Origin: Cyanidium caldarium
Taxonomy: Eukaryota; Rhodophyta; Bangiophyceae; Cyanidiales; Cyanidiaceae
NCBI GenBank assembly: GCA_026184775.1
Contig: JANCYW010000011.1
Location: forward strand, 1-64,000
Reading direction: 5' to 3'
Length of the DNA stretch: 64,000 bases
The notes beneath the pieces were generated by a model. That model searched no databases. It had not been told where the DNA came from and was given only the letters and a program-made list of their open reading frames with translations. A program made the position numbers and the translations under genes. The number at the start of each line of letters is the position of its first letter. Position 1 is the stretch's first letter. Positions 30,781 to 40,500 of this stretch are shown one piece after another.

Positions 30781-31563
30781 TCAGACGGGCGCCTCTTCCA
30801 GGTCGTGGAATTCGTCCGCCTCGGGCGCAGGCGGGGCGCTGGGCGGTGGCATGCGCGGCCCATCCATCATACCGGGTTTGACGACCGCGTGCACTTCGCG
30901 GTCTTCGCCCTCGCCGCTGTACAGATTCTTGCGTCGGCGTCTCTGCATTGCCCGGTAAACCAGATATGCGATGATGACCACCAGCAGCGTGACGGCCACC
31001 GCACCCGCCACCGCCGCGAAGATGACGCCCCCGTTGGGGCCCGAGGAGTCGTGGGACGGGACTTGGGGTCCGGGATCGTTGCCCGATGATGGGCCCGACG
31101 TCTGACTCCATGGGTTGGGTTGGCCCGACAGGGGTGGCGGAGGTAGATCTTGAGGTCCATTTCGGGTCGGAGGTGGTGGGGGTGGGGGTAGAACGCCGCC
31201 CGCCAGCGTCTCCGATCCACCCGGCCCTTCGATGACTGTGAGGCGGCAGGCGTGCGGGATGGCGCCCCGGTCCTCGCTCGTGCGAATGTCAGCGATCGAG
31301 CGCCTCATCAGGCGCGCCTGCCCCCGTCCGTCGAAAACACCCTCCCAAGTGTTCATCTCATCGTCCTCATGCAACACCGGCCGCACCCGGTTCCCGCGGG
31401 AAAGGCGGTCAGCCGATGCCGCCAGGCACCGTTGCAAGCAGTCGGCGCGTGCCAACGCCACCTGGTCGGTTATGCGGCGCGCCACGCACCCGCCCAAGGA
31501 TGGGAGTAAAGCATGGCGTTGCGTTTTACGCCCGGAGACGGAAAAAAAGGTGCCGGGTGGCAT
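30781..31563 (-). CDS. Pro-rich single-pass membrane protein, unknown
   Basis: Family not recognised. The 260-residue frame has four features: an N-terminal ~115 residues with four spaced cysteines, a Pro/Gly/Ser-rich stalk (about 122-175, with seven prolines in a row), one strong membrane helix (about 179-205, GVIFAAVAGAVAVTLLVVII) and a stop-transfer MQRRRRK, then a ~45-residue acidic, Pro-rich tail. This is the plan of a type I surface receptor or adhesin, but no signal peptide is seen at the chosen start, and an in-frame stop lies just upstream. An upstream exon would supply one. Low complexity supports a real but fast-evolving gene. Confidence 0.5.
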   Translation of the reverse strand: MPPGTFFSVSGRKTQRHALLPSLGGCVARRITDQVALARADCLQRCLAASADRLSRGNRVRPVLHEDDEMNTWEGVFDGRGQARLMRRSIADIRTSEDRGAIPHACRLTVIEGPGGSETLAGGVLPPPPPPPTRNGPQDLPPPPLSGQPNPWSQTSGPSSGNDPGPQVPSHDSSGPNGGVIFAAVAGAVAVTLLVVIIAYLVYRAMQRRRRKNLYSGEGEDREVHAVVKPGMMDGPRMPPPSAPPAPEADEFHDLEEAPV

Positions 31564-31704
31564 GATGTGGGCGATGCGTCATGGACACGTAACCTGCAGA
31601 TACGGCGAGAGCGGTCGAGAACGCGGGCGGAAGGCGATCCGGCCGATGCGGGACGGAGTGGGCGGGGAGGGAAAAAAGGAAAGCGGGAGTCGGGGTGGGG
31701 TGTG

Positions 31705-31710
31705 AAAAAA
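31705..31710 (-). terminator. RNA polymerase III terminator (T6)
   Basis: Six T's on the minus strand, eight bases after the end of the tRNA 5' half. In a permuted gene the 5' half lies last, so this is where Pol III should stop. Confidence 0.75.
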
Positions 31711-31718
31711 GTGGATAT

Positions 31719-31812
31719 TCAGAGTCTCCCGTCCTAGCCACTAGACGACGAGTCCTTTCGATGAGGGAACTCTCTCAAGGACCCGTAGGGAATCGAACCC
31801 TAGCCTGGAGAG
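31719..31812 (-). tRNA. Circularly permuted tRNA-Gln(CUG)
   Basis: On the minus strand the 3' half comes first (31812 down to 31779): anticodon-stem strand TCTCC, variable loop AGGC, T arm TAGGG-TTCGATT-CCCTA and acceptor strand CGGGTCC. A 23-base linker (31756-31778) follows, then the 5' half (31755 down to 31719): acceptor strand GGACTCG, a D arm containing AGTGGCTA, and GGAGA-CTCTGA. The acceptor strands pair over seven bases with one G-U, and GGAGA pairs with TCTCC. The outer ends form a bulge-helix-bulge motif: CTCT pairs with AGAG, flanked by 3-base bulges CGC and GAA, then TAT with ATA. Cutting each bulge after its second base and joining gives the loop CTCTGAC, anticodon CUG, with the junction at the usual 37/38 position. 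B-box and A-box order is reversed. The D arm looks Glu/Asp-like, but the anticodon says Gln. Confidence 0.85.
31756..31778 (-). other. Intervening linker of the permuted tRNA
   Basis: Twenty-three bases between the 3' acceptor strand and the 5' acceptor strand, to be removed by the 3' and 5' processing enzymes (RNase Z and RNase P in the model for C. merolae) after the precursor is circularised. CCA is not encoded. Confidence 0.75.
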
Positions 31813-31872
31813 CGCTCTTATGGAATTCCTGTCGGCGGCAAATCAGAATTTAAGGGCGTGCGCCCAGGCGCC

Positions 31873-31878
31873 CTTATA
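31873..31878 (-). promoter_or_regulatory. TATA-like box upstream of the permuted tRNA
   Basis: TATAAG on the minus strand, about 60 bases ahead of the 3' half. It could place the Pol III start near 31845. It also sits inside a predicted stem-loop (31837-31892), so the two readings compete. Confidence 0.35.
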
Positions 31879-31892
31879 TCCACTGTTCTGCC

Positions 31893-32259
31893 AATCAGCC
31901 TGCTCAGCCGCACTGATCTCCTAGCGGGCATTCCAGAGACCAGCCTGCTTGGATGCCTCTTGGCGGGTGCGCCCATGCCGCCCCTTCGTCATGCACGGTA
32001 AACGCATGTGTCGCCCGCAGTTCGACGCACTCCCCAAAAAGCCGCACCGGCGACGCCCCGCAGCGATCGCGGCACACCGACCGCTGCGACCTGCGATTTC
32101 GTCCGCGATGGGCCGCGCTCGTTGCGGCCCATTTTGCGTGCTCCCAGGGGCACACTCTCAACCCCCGATCAAGTGCGATGACGAGGTGGGGTTGAAGGAC
32201 GTCCGGGAACGAGCTGAAAGAGAGTGTTATCGCCTCGAAGACGAACATGGCGTGAGGTG
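31893..32259. other. Spacer upstream of the permuted tRNA
   Basis: Some 370 bases with short frames on both strands, none recognisable. The minus-strand frame 31904-32248 gives 114 residues with five cysteines but no family match. No RNA gene found. Confidence 0.45.
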
Positions 32260-33160
32260 GTGGAAACTCTCGTCACTATGGAGCGTGCGGGCCCGTCAAA
32301 GTTGTCACGCAAGCGCTACCACACCTCTGGCACCCACCACAAGGCACTTGCAACGCTCACCAACTAGAAGGAGCGTCGTCGATCCTCGCGGTGGCATCTC
32401 CACAAGAACACCCGGGTGTTATGCAGCCCCTTCTACGGACAGGACTTTATCGCCCTCGAGGAGACGGTCGTCGACCTTTCGCCGACACAACAAGGCAACC
32501 CCTACGACAAGGTCGAGCTGCCGTGGGTGCTAGACGAGCGCCACGTGCCCTCCTGCAAGAGCACCAACGACTTCACCCTGCTGCTGCTCTGTCTGCCGGA
32601 GGATCTCATCATCGGGTCCGACTTGGTCGCCACAGTGCGCTCCAAGGCCAACACATCGGGGTACACCACGCGGGTCCAACAGGAGAGGCTTACTCCCCTT
32701 TCGACCTGTGGCGCCTGCCTCTAACGAACAGCCTCTACGCCTCTCCCGCACGGGCGCGTGACAAACTGCTGGTGTGAGGGCGTTCCGCGCCGGGCGCACC
32801 CCAGCAGAGGATGTGCCCGCATACTCGCCCGACTCGTTGGGCGACGACGACCACTGGACCGCCGTTGACATATTCCACACCAACAAACAGCTGCGGGGGA
32901 TGTTGGCGCGCACCGGCCATCGGGTTGGGCGCAACGACTTGCGAGAGACGCTGTTGCTCACCGCGTTGTGTCACCATCTCACCCCCGTCGTGGACCTGCT
33001 GGCCGACTCGCCCAACAGCATCTCGTCAGCACCGGAACCGCTTGCTCTGGACGAACAAAAGATGGAGCTGCACGAGCACCGCGAAGGGGTTCTCACCGCG
33101 CGTGCCGCCCGCGCAGCGCACCTCGCGGCGCCCTTGCGGTTTCGCTCGCTCTCGCTTGGC
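32260..33160 (+). pseudogene. Decayed coding sequence, family unknown
   Basis: Segments with normal amino-acid composition appear on the + strand in more than one frame, for example at 32416-32690 and 32774-33110, separated by breaks, and with no start that would cover them. Their composition (LVATVRSKANTSG; HWTAVDIFHTNKQLRGML) is unlike the Arg/Pro/Ala strings of spurious frames here. I do not recognise the family. It lies between the permuted tRNA and a small intact gene, so it is likely a gene or element relic. Confidence 0.4.
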
Positions 33161-33221
33161 AACCGCTTCCCTCTCCGGAGCGCAACCTCCTCTCTCCTTT
33201 CCAAAGTGAATTCCCCACACC

Positions 33222-33755
33222 ATGGCCTTCATCCTCTCCCCGTTCACCCGCTTTTCCTCCCGTGGCCGCTCCATCGCCACAACATGCCCGCAGACCGCCC
33301 GCCTCCGCATGCAACAAAATCGCCCCGGCTACTACGATGACGACACCAAACGCGGCCTGGACCTGCTCCGTGACGACTTTCTCAACCGTCTGCCTAGCCG
33401 CTTCGGCGTCGGACCGCAGGAGGAGGCGGATCTGCAGGTGGCGCCGCCGCAGCCGGGCGAGCCGGGCTACAAACCACCGGCGCGCGCCCAAGTGCCGGTG
33501 TCGCAGACCGGTCTGTCGGCGTTTCGCGACTCACCGCGGTATGTCGGCCGCGCCGGCGGCGCCTTCGCGGTGGAGACGGCCGCAGAGGAAACACTGGCAC
33601 GTAGCCGCCGCGCGACGGAAAGCGGCATGCCGTCGCCGCGCACCGAGCAGATGGGCGCCGACTACGGACAGCTGCCGCCGTACCTGCAACCACTGCCCGA
33701 GGACACGCCCGACAGCAACTGGGTGAACGTGATCAACGGCAAGCGGGTGTACTGA
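33222..33755 (+). CDS. Small hypothetical protein, possibly mitochondrial
   Basis: A 177-residue protein I do not recognise. The first ~30 residues, MAFILSPFTRFSSRGRSIAT onward, are basic, Ser-rich and free of acids, as in a mitochondrial presequence. The body is acidic and Pro/Gly-rich with an early helical block (DDDTKRGLDLLRDDFLNRLP) and a distinct C-terminal end, SNWVNVINGKRVY. Codon use matches neighbouring genes and the frame has a clean start and stop. Such a tail-conserved small protein could be a respiratory-complex accessory subunit, but that is a guess. Confidence 0.6.
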   Translation: MAFILSPFTRFSSRGRSIATTCPQTARLRMQQNRPGYYDDDTKRGLDLLRDDFLNRLPSRFGVGPQEEADLQVAPPQPGEPGYKPPARAQVPVSQTGLSAFRDSPRYVGRAGGAFAVETAAEETLARSRRATESGMPSPRTEQMGADYGQLPPYLQPLPEDTPDSNWVNVINGKRVY

Positions 33756-33825
33756 ATGAGAAAGGGCAGTCTACTGCAGTAGCACGCGCAGCGTAAACGA
33801 AAGTGGACTTTTCGCAGCACGCTTG

Positions 33826-36800
33826 TCAGCCGTCATCTGGTCGACGGACCATCCGAGGCGGCTTGGCGCAACCAACAACCGTCATCGACCCCGCCGGCTC
33901 TCGTCGTCGATTCTCCTTCTCCTCCTCACCCTCCTGCCCCTCATCCAACCCCGCCTCAACCGCCCTGATGCGGGCTTGCCACTGCAGCACCACCCGGTCC
34001 TTGTCTTTGATCAGGGCGCGCAACTTGTTGTTCTCCTCGATCAACAACGCGCGATCCTGCTCCAAACTATCCACCTTGTCCTGCTTGGCATCGGCCAGCT
34101 GCTGCAGCGCGTCGCGCTCCGCCTCCAGCGCGCTCACGCTCCGCACCTGGCAGAACGTCTCCGACTGGCCCAGCGCCACCAGCCGCTCCTCGACGCGCTT
34201 CAACGCTTGGCGTGCGACGCGTGCCTCGTGTTCGCGCTTCTCCAGCGAGCGCTTCAGTTTGGCCACCCGCCCGCCGCCCTCGCACAACTCGCGGAGTCGC
34301 CGTTCCAGGTCGGCGATGCGGCCGTCGCGGGCATGCACGCCCTCCACCAGCCGCTGGCGCTCGCGTGCATGCTTGGCGGCCTCGCGCCGCAACGCGTCCA
34401 GCTGCGCCTTCGCCTCTTGCTCCCGCTGATGCTCGGCCCGCAGTCGCCCTTCCAATTCCGCATGCGCCTGTTGGCGGGCGCGCAGCTCCGCCCGCGACGC
34501 CTCCAGTTGATACTGCGCATCGGTGGCTTGTTCGGCCAGCGACTGCAATTCGCGCCCGCTCTCTTCCAGCCGCGCCTCCAGCGCCGCCACCTGGGCGCTG
34601 GCCTCTTGCCATTCGGTTTGCCAGTGCGTGGCTTGTGCCTGCGCCTCGGCAGCCGCGCTGGCCGCACGCTCCGAAACCTCCACCCGTTGCTGCAGCTCGC
34701 GGTACTGCGTCTCGGCCGCCTCACAGCGCTCGCGGAACGGTCGCAACGACTCCACCTCCGCCTCCAACGGGTTCACCCGCGCCCCCAGCGCCCGACTCTG
34801 TTCCATCGCCGCGTCGCGCTCTCGCTCGCTGGCCGCCACCGCCGAGCGCATCGCCTGCAGCTTGTCCCGCTGATCCTGCATTTTGCTCAGCTCCCGCTCC
34901 AACGCCTTGTTCTGTCGCTCCAGCCGCTTCAATTCTCGATCGACGGTGCCGCGGGCGCTCTCCAGCTCCTGTCGCGCCTGCAGCTGCGAGCGCAACTTGG
35001 CCTCCAGGTCGCTCACCTTGTTGCGCAGCTGATCCAGCGTGCGTAGCTGACTCTGCGCGAAACCGGCGCGTTCGCGCTGGCGCAGCTCTTCCAGCTCGGC
35101 GCGAACATGCTGCAGCTCCGTCTGCAGTGCTTCCATGCGTCGACCGTGCTGCTGCGCATCGGTGGCGGCCGATTGCAGCGATGCCGCCAACCCGTGCGAT
35201 CGCTCCCGTTCTGCGGCCAGCGCGCGTCGCAGCTCCTCCCACTGGTCGGTCGCCGTGCGTGCCACCGCGTCGCCGACCATATCCGCCACCGCCAGCGCCG
35301 CCGAATCGTGCAGCCGTTGCCCGCGCTGCGCCTCCAGCTGCGCCTCCAACGCGTCGGCGCGAGCACGCTCCTCGGCCACTTCGCGATACGCCCGCATCTG
35401 CAACTCGAACACCGACGCGTTCAGCTCCTCGTACTTTTGCACCAGGTGCCGCACGCGCCGCACCACCCGCCGCTCTCCGTGATGCAACGGCGCCATGGCG
35501 TTGCCGACCGATACATCGCCGGTGGCGCAGATGGTGCGGCGACGCGACTTGCGAATGGCGCGCGCAGCCCGCCGCTCCGCCGAAGCCACATTCCCGTCGT
35601 CCGAGGCGCCGATGTCACCGCTGGACGGACTGGATTGCGGCGCCTCACCGGGCGTGAAGAGCGCGGCCACGCGGGCTGGCGTGGTCGTCGCCTCCGCCAT
35701 GCATCGCGACCGTGTGAGCCGCCGGCGCTCCGGCGAGTTGAGGATCAGCCGCGTCAGCTTCTCCAACTTGTGCTCGTACGCGCGTCGCCGCGACTCCTCC
35801 TCCTGCAGGCGCTGCTGGGCCGCCTCGCGCTCTTGCGCCGCCTGAGCCGCCGACACCTCCAGCTCCTGCAGCCGCTGGCCATCCACGATATTGGAGCACG
35901 GCGCGTGGCCGACGCGGTCCAACTGCTCCCGCAACTCCGCGATCTCCTTCTTGTACCGCAACAGCAGCGCGCGGTCGTCCAGCAGCTCGTTGCACTGCGC
36001 GCGGTTCTTCACCTGCTTGGCGCGCGAGGCAAACTTGAGCGTGGACAACGACTCCTCGGCATGCACCGCCGCCGGGGTGATGGCGCACACTACGGCGGTG
36101 CGCGAGTTGCCCCCGAGCGCATTCTGCAGGATGCGCGTCAGCTTGGAGTCGCGATACGGTATGTGACCGCCAGCGCCATCGGCCAGCTTGTTGATCACCG
36201 TGCCCAGCGTGAGCAGCGATTTGTTGATGTAGCCGCCCTCCTTCAGACGCTGTCCCTCCGACTTGGCATCGCGTTGCCGCTCCGAGCCGGCCAGATCCAC
36301 CAACGTCAACGTCGCCGTGCGGATGGCGGTGCCGGCGGTAACGTCGACGTGCTCGTCCGCGTCTCCGGCAGCGTCGTCCTGGTCGCCCACTCGTTGCCGG
36401 CTCTCGATGGTGAGGGTGAATACGGTGTGCGAACGCGAGCTGCGCTCGTTCATGTCGGTGGCGCCCACCATACGCCGACTCTCGCCGGCCAGCAACAATC
36501 CAAACACCTGCTCGGCGGTCGTGACCACCTCCTCGTGCACATCGACCACCGTCACTCGGCCGTCGCTGTCCTCCTGCACGCGCAGCGACTGGCCGCCGCT
36601 GTTGCCGCGGCCGCTCAGCAGGTCGCGAATGTTCTCGTTGTAGATCTCCACGTAGGAGACGCGCAAGAGAAACTCCCGGTCCTGCATCGACGAGATGCCC
36701 GCAAATACCTCGCTCACTGCTCGCCGCGTCAGGCCCGGGTCCTCCTCGGCGCCCCACATGGTGTGCGTCTTCCCGGACGAGGTCTGCCCGTACGCCAACA

Positions 36801-37128
36801 CGGTGCCGTTGAATCCCGCCACGGCCGCCTGGGCTATCGGCCGGCCGATACTGTCAAACACGCTCTGGTTGATGGCGTCCTTGCCGAACACCACGTCAAA
36901 GTGAAAAGCCGACGAGGCGCTGTTGCTGCTGGCGGCGGCGGTGTTGTTCACGCGCACCACCTGGGCGGCGTGCGGTACCGCTCGCCAGGCCTCCTGCGAT
37001 CCACGCACCTCCTTCTCTCGCTCCAGCAACGGTCGTAACCGCACCGCCACCTTGATGGCGTCAGCATCTACCGAGCGTCGCTTATCGCTGTCCATATCAG
37101 ATGGGGCAGGGGGCCTGTGAATCTTCAA
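33826..37128 (-). CDS. Kinesin-7 (CENP-E-like) motor protein
   Basis: A 1100-residue N-terminal kinesin. The motor domain covers about residues 24-375: P-loop GQTSSGKT at 114-121, switch I NERSSRSHT, switch II LVDLAGSE and the helix GGYINKSLLTLGTVINKLAD. The sequence after the P-loop and the neck FASRAKQVKNRA are of the kinesin-7 (CENP-E) type, which moves or tethers chromosomes at kinetochores. From about 390 to 1050 the chain is coiled coil (Glu/Gln/Arg/Leu heptads), interrupted by a basic, Ser-rich stretch at about 480-560. A short basic tail ends it. Methionine 12 (37095) is an alternative start. With NUF2 and TOP2 this is the third mitosis gene in the window. Confidence 0.93.
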   Translation of the reverse strand: MKIHRPPAPSDMDSDKRRSVDADAIKVAVRLRPLLEREKEVRGSQEAWRAVPHAAQVVRVNNTAAASSNSASSAFHFDVVFGKDAINQSVFDSIGRPIAQAAVAGFNGTVLAYGQTSSGKTHTMWGAEEDPGLTRRAVSEVFAGISSMQDREFLLRVSYVEIYNENIRDLLSGRGNSGGQSLRVQEDSDGRVTVVDVHEEVVTTAEQVFGLLLAGESRRMVGATDMNERSSRSHTVFTLTIESRQRVGDQDDAAGDADEHVDVTAGTAIRTATLTLVDLAGSERQRDAKSEGQRLKEGGYINKSLLTLGTVINKLADGAGGHIPYRDSKLTRILQNALGGNSRTAVVCAITPAAVHAEESLSTLKFASRAKQVKNRAQCNELLDDRALLLRYKKEIAELREQLDRVGHAPCSNIVDGQRLQELEVSAAQAAQEREAAQQRLQEEESRRRAYEHKLEKLTRLILNSPERRRLTRSRCMAEATTTPARVAALFTPGEAPQSSPSSGDIGASDDGNVASAERRAARAIRKSRRRTICATGDVSVGNAMAPLHHGERRVVRRVRHLVQKYEELNASVFELQMRAYREVAEERARADALEAQLEAQRGQRLHDSAALAVADMVGDAVARTATDQWEELRRALAAERERSHGLAASLQSAATDAQQHGRRMEALQTELQHVRAELEELRQRERAGFAQSQLRTLDQLRNKVSDLEAKLRSQLQARQELESARGTVDRELKRLERQNKALERELSKMQDQRDKLQAMRSAVAASERERDAAMEQSRALGARVNPLEAEVESLRPFRERCEAAETQYRELQQRVEVSERAASAAAEAQAQATHWQTEWQEASAQVAALEARLEESGRELQSLAEQATDAQYQLEASRAELRARQQAHAELEGRLRAEHQREQEAKAQLDALRREAAKHARERQRLVEGVHARDGRIADLERRLRELCEGGGRVAKLKRSLEKREHEARVARQALKRVEERLVALGQSETFCQVRSVSALEAERDALQQLADAKQDKVDSLEQDRALLIEENNKLRALIKDKDRVVLQWQARIRAVEAGLDEGQEGEEEKENRRREPAGSMTVVGCAKPPRMVRRPDDG

Positions 37129-37585
37129 CGAATCTGCCTCCGTAACGTCTGCAACAGCAACCGCTGCGAGAGAGGCCGCGGCGATTCAAAAAAATCCGCT
37201 GCGCTCTCGACGCGTCGAGCGAGCGGAGAGCGAGGAGGCGAGACAGGGGGTGCGAGAAAGCGATAAAAAAACAAGAGTCGAGGACGATACCGAGACAGTA
37301 ACCGTTACTGGGGAGCGTGTTCATCGTGGTAGCGATGTCGGAGTATGCCAGTTTCGAGCCCGAAGCCGAGAAAAAAGTGGTTGACACTCTTGCACAAGCA
37401 CCTCTGGCGGTGTTCCCAGCTTCTCACGGCAGCCTGCGGAAGACCAGGCACGTGCTGCTTATCCGGCACGGTATCGTCTGCCGCAAGGATGTTTGTGACC
37501 ACGATGAGGTGCTCGCGTCGTCGGTTCTCGCAGTTACTCGCGCACAGTCGATGGGTGCCCTTTCGAATCGTGCAGTTTCGATCCA
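37129..37585. promoter_or_regulatory. Divergent spacer, kinesin-7 and ELP1
   Basis: A 457-base region between two divergent starts. At 37296-37310 is a perfect inverted repeat, CAGTAAC-C-GTTACTG, whose centre holds CCGTT, the complement of the AACGG core also clustered before NUF2 and TOP2. Short frames here give no recognisable protein. Confidence 0.45.
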
Positions 37586-40500
37586 ATGCAAAACCTCGAG
37601 CTCATCGCCACAGAGCAACTGCTGCAGGTGGAGTGCCCCGATCGCCTTGCCTGTATCGGCTTCTTATTGACCCTGACGCGACGGGATGCGGTGCTGGCGC
37701 TACTGCCTGGGGGCGACGGCGGTCGGCTGGCGCTTCACGCGCACCCGCGGGCCGGCTGGCCGCCGCAGTCTCAACGGCTGCTCGATCTGCCCACCGAAAC
37801 CCGCGAGCCATTGTTTCTGTTTGCGGACGAGGGGCTCGATCGCACGCTGATTGCCTTTCGCTCCGGCGAGGTGGTAGCGAACAACGAGGTGGTGGGCGCA
37901 GTGCCCGAGCGGCTCTGTGCCGCGCACGCCGCCCCCGACGGTGCCCACACTGCCCTGGTGGCCCGGAATGGCACGCTTTTGCTGATGGCCGCACACTGGG
38001 AAGTAGAGGCCAAGTGGGAGCTGGAGGGGTTTGACATCGACTGCAATGCTGCCTCAGACGACTTCCGGCGTGTGAGCATCGCGTGGAGGGCGGACAGCGC
38101 CTATTGGACAGTCTCCTACCTCACCGCAGCAGGCTCGCGCCGCTTGGTCATCTTCTCCTCGCGGCCTCCGGGAGACGGTGTGCCCTGTCAACTCGTGTCG
38201 CCCGTGGGCGAGCATCAGCTGGCGCCGTCGCTGTTGCCGGCGATGGCTTGGCAGCCGCGACCGGGCGGCGTCCTGGCGGTGGCCACCGACGACGGTGACG
38301 TGATCTTTTTCGAAAAGAACGGCTTGCGGCATCATCGCATGGACGCTCTACTAAGTGAAACGCATGGCATGCGTGGGCGACATCTAGTCCGTCTGTGCTG
38401 GAGCGCGGATGCCTCCTTGCTGGCTGTGGCCCACCGGTCAAAAGAGAGAACAAGCGCCGGCGCCCTGTCGCCACTCTCTATCGATCTTTACGCTTTCAGC
38501 AATTACCGCTGGTATCGCAAATACCGGCTGAGCGGACGTACCTCGAATCACTGGGCGTCGCCGGTGGTGTGGATGCAGTTTGCCCACCAGCGACCGCTGA
38601 CCCTCCTCTATTCGCTCGCCGACAACGACACCTCGGGGCTCACCGTGCATCGCGCCGAGTTTGCCTGGACGGTGCACAAGTCGCGCACCGCCGCCGACTG
38701 GACGGCAGTCATCGATGGCAGTCGCGTGCACCTCACGCCACTGTCGCGGTGTCTGCTGCCGCCGCCGCTGTTCCAGTCGGTATGCGCCCTGCCCGACGAT
38801 GCAGCGACCGACGATTCAGTGAATGCGCTGCAATGGCGCGGTGATGTTCTGAACCTGTACACGGCAGCCGGTCAGGCGTGGATGCTGCCGTCCGGAGAGA
38901 CGCGACTGAAAGTCCGCACAGAGGCCGGTGATCCTCCGGAGCCGACTGCGCAACGGCATCTGCCGTTGACTACCAACGGCGCGGAACTGGTGTGGGATGT
39001 GCGCAGCGGCACCTTGGAGCTGCAGCCGAGCAGCGACCGTACCTCCGATATCCCACCTGCCATCACGCTCGCCTCGGACTGCACCTCCGTCGAGGTGGTG
39101 CCCAACGCCCCGTTCATCCTCTTCACCACCCGACAGGACACGTTGGTGTGTCTGCCGTGGGCGGCGACGGACACGCTGCCGAGCAGCCGTGAGCTGCATC
39201 AGGCGCGAGCGGAGGCGCGACCACTGGACCGCGGTTCGGTGCTGATCGGCGCGCTGCACGACGGTATGCGGGTGGTGCTGCAAGCGCCTCGCGGCAACCT
39301 CGAGTGCATCGCACCGCGAGCGCTGGTGTTACATCGTCTGCGGTTGCAACTGCTGGGCGGCTCTGATGCAGCACCGGGCGCACCGGATTTCCTGGCGGCG
39401 CTGGCGCTCGTCCGCCGCCACTCCATCGAGCCGCGAGCGATCGCCGAGGTCCTGACGCCGCCAGCGTTTCAGCAACACGCATCGACGCTGCTGACGCAGT
39501 TGCAGACGCAACCATCGACGCTGTGCGACACCCTCAACACGCTGCTGCCGTCGTTGGCGCGTTCCGCCACCGAGGGCGCCGCCCTGGTCGACGCTCTTGC
39601 ACAGGCCATGCGCGACCGCGACGAGCGCGCCTACCTGCTCCCGCTGCTGACGGCGTATGCGGCGCACCCGACCGGGCCGTGCCTCCGGCAAGCGCTGCAG
39701 TTGCTGCAAGCGCACTGGTCGGAGGAGGCTCTGACGCATCTAGCGGTGGTTTCCAAGTGCAGCGCCGAGCGGTTGTTCCAGACGGCGCTCGGTCTGTACG
39801 ACCTGGAGCTGGCGGAGCGCGTCGCTCGTCACGGTCGCCTGGACCCGCAACAGCATCAACCGCTGTTGCAGGCACTGCAGCAGATAACGCACCCGGCACT
39901 ACGTCAGTGCGAGATCGACTTGTTCCTTGACCGCTACGACCGGGCCCTGGAGTGGTTGTTCGTGGCCTACGACGACGACGACGACGACGCGGTGCCGGAG
40001 GCGGAGTCGCGGCTGCTGGAGCTGGTGCAAGCGCGCGGTCTGTACGAACAAGCACTGCATCTGTGCCATGCACGACGGGAACGCGACCCAACGACCTGCT
40101 CAACGTTGTATCGAGCATTGTCGTTGCGGTACGCGGAGCACTTGCAGCGCACGCAGCGATATCTGGAGGCGGCGCGGCGGTTTGCTGCCGAGGGCGCGTT
40201 GCAACCGGCCAGCGAAGCGTATCTTCTGGCCGGCTGTGGCGACTTGGCCATGGCAGCGCGCATGACCGCCGCCGCCGCTGCCGCCGGCAGCGCCACAGAC
40301 ACACCATCATCGTTGGTCGCTTTCGCGGAGGCGGTAGCGCAAGAGTGCGAGCGCCGCGGACGGTGGGAAGAGGCGGCGCGCTGCTGGGCGTCGCCACGGC
40401 TGCAGCAGACGGAGCGGGCGCTGCAGCTGCTCGTCGATGCGCACGCTTGGCGGGCGGCGCTACAGCTGGCCGCCAGCCACGCACGCCCCGATTGGTTACA

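Noticed and set aside
31719-31755. tRNA-Glu from the D arm alone
   Set aside because: The D arm resembles Glu and Asp tRNAs, but the stem pairing and bulge-helix-bulge cut sites give loop CTCTGAC with anticodon CUG, so Gln is preferred.
35107-37038. 643-codon frame antisense to kinesin-7
   Set aside because: Same artefact: the complement of the motor and coil codons, with no domain of its own.
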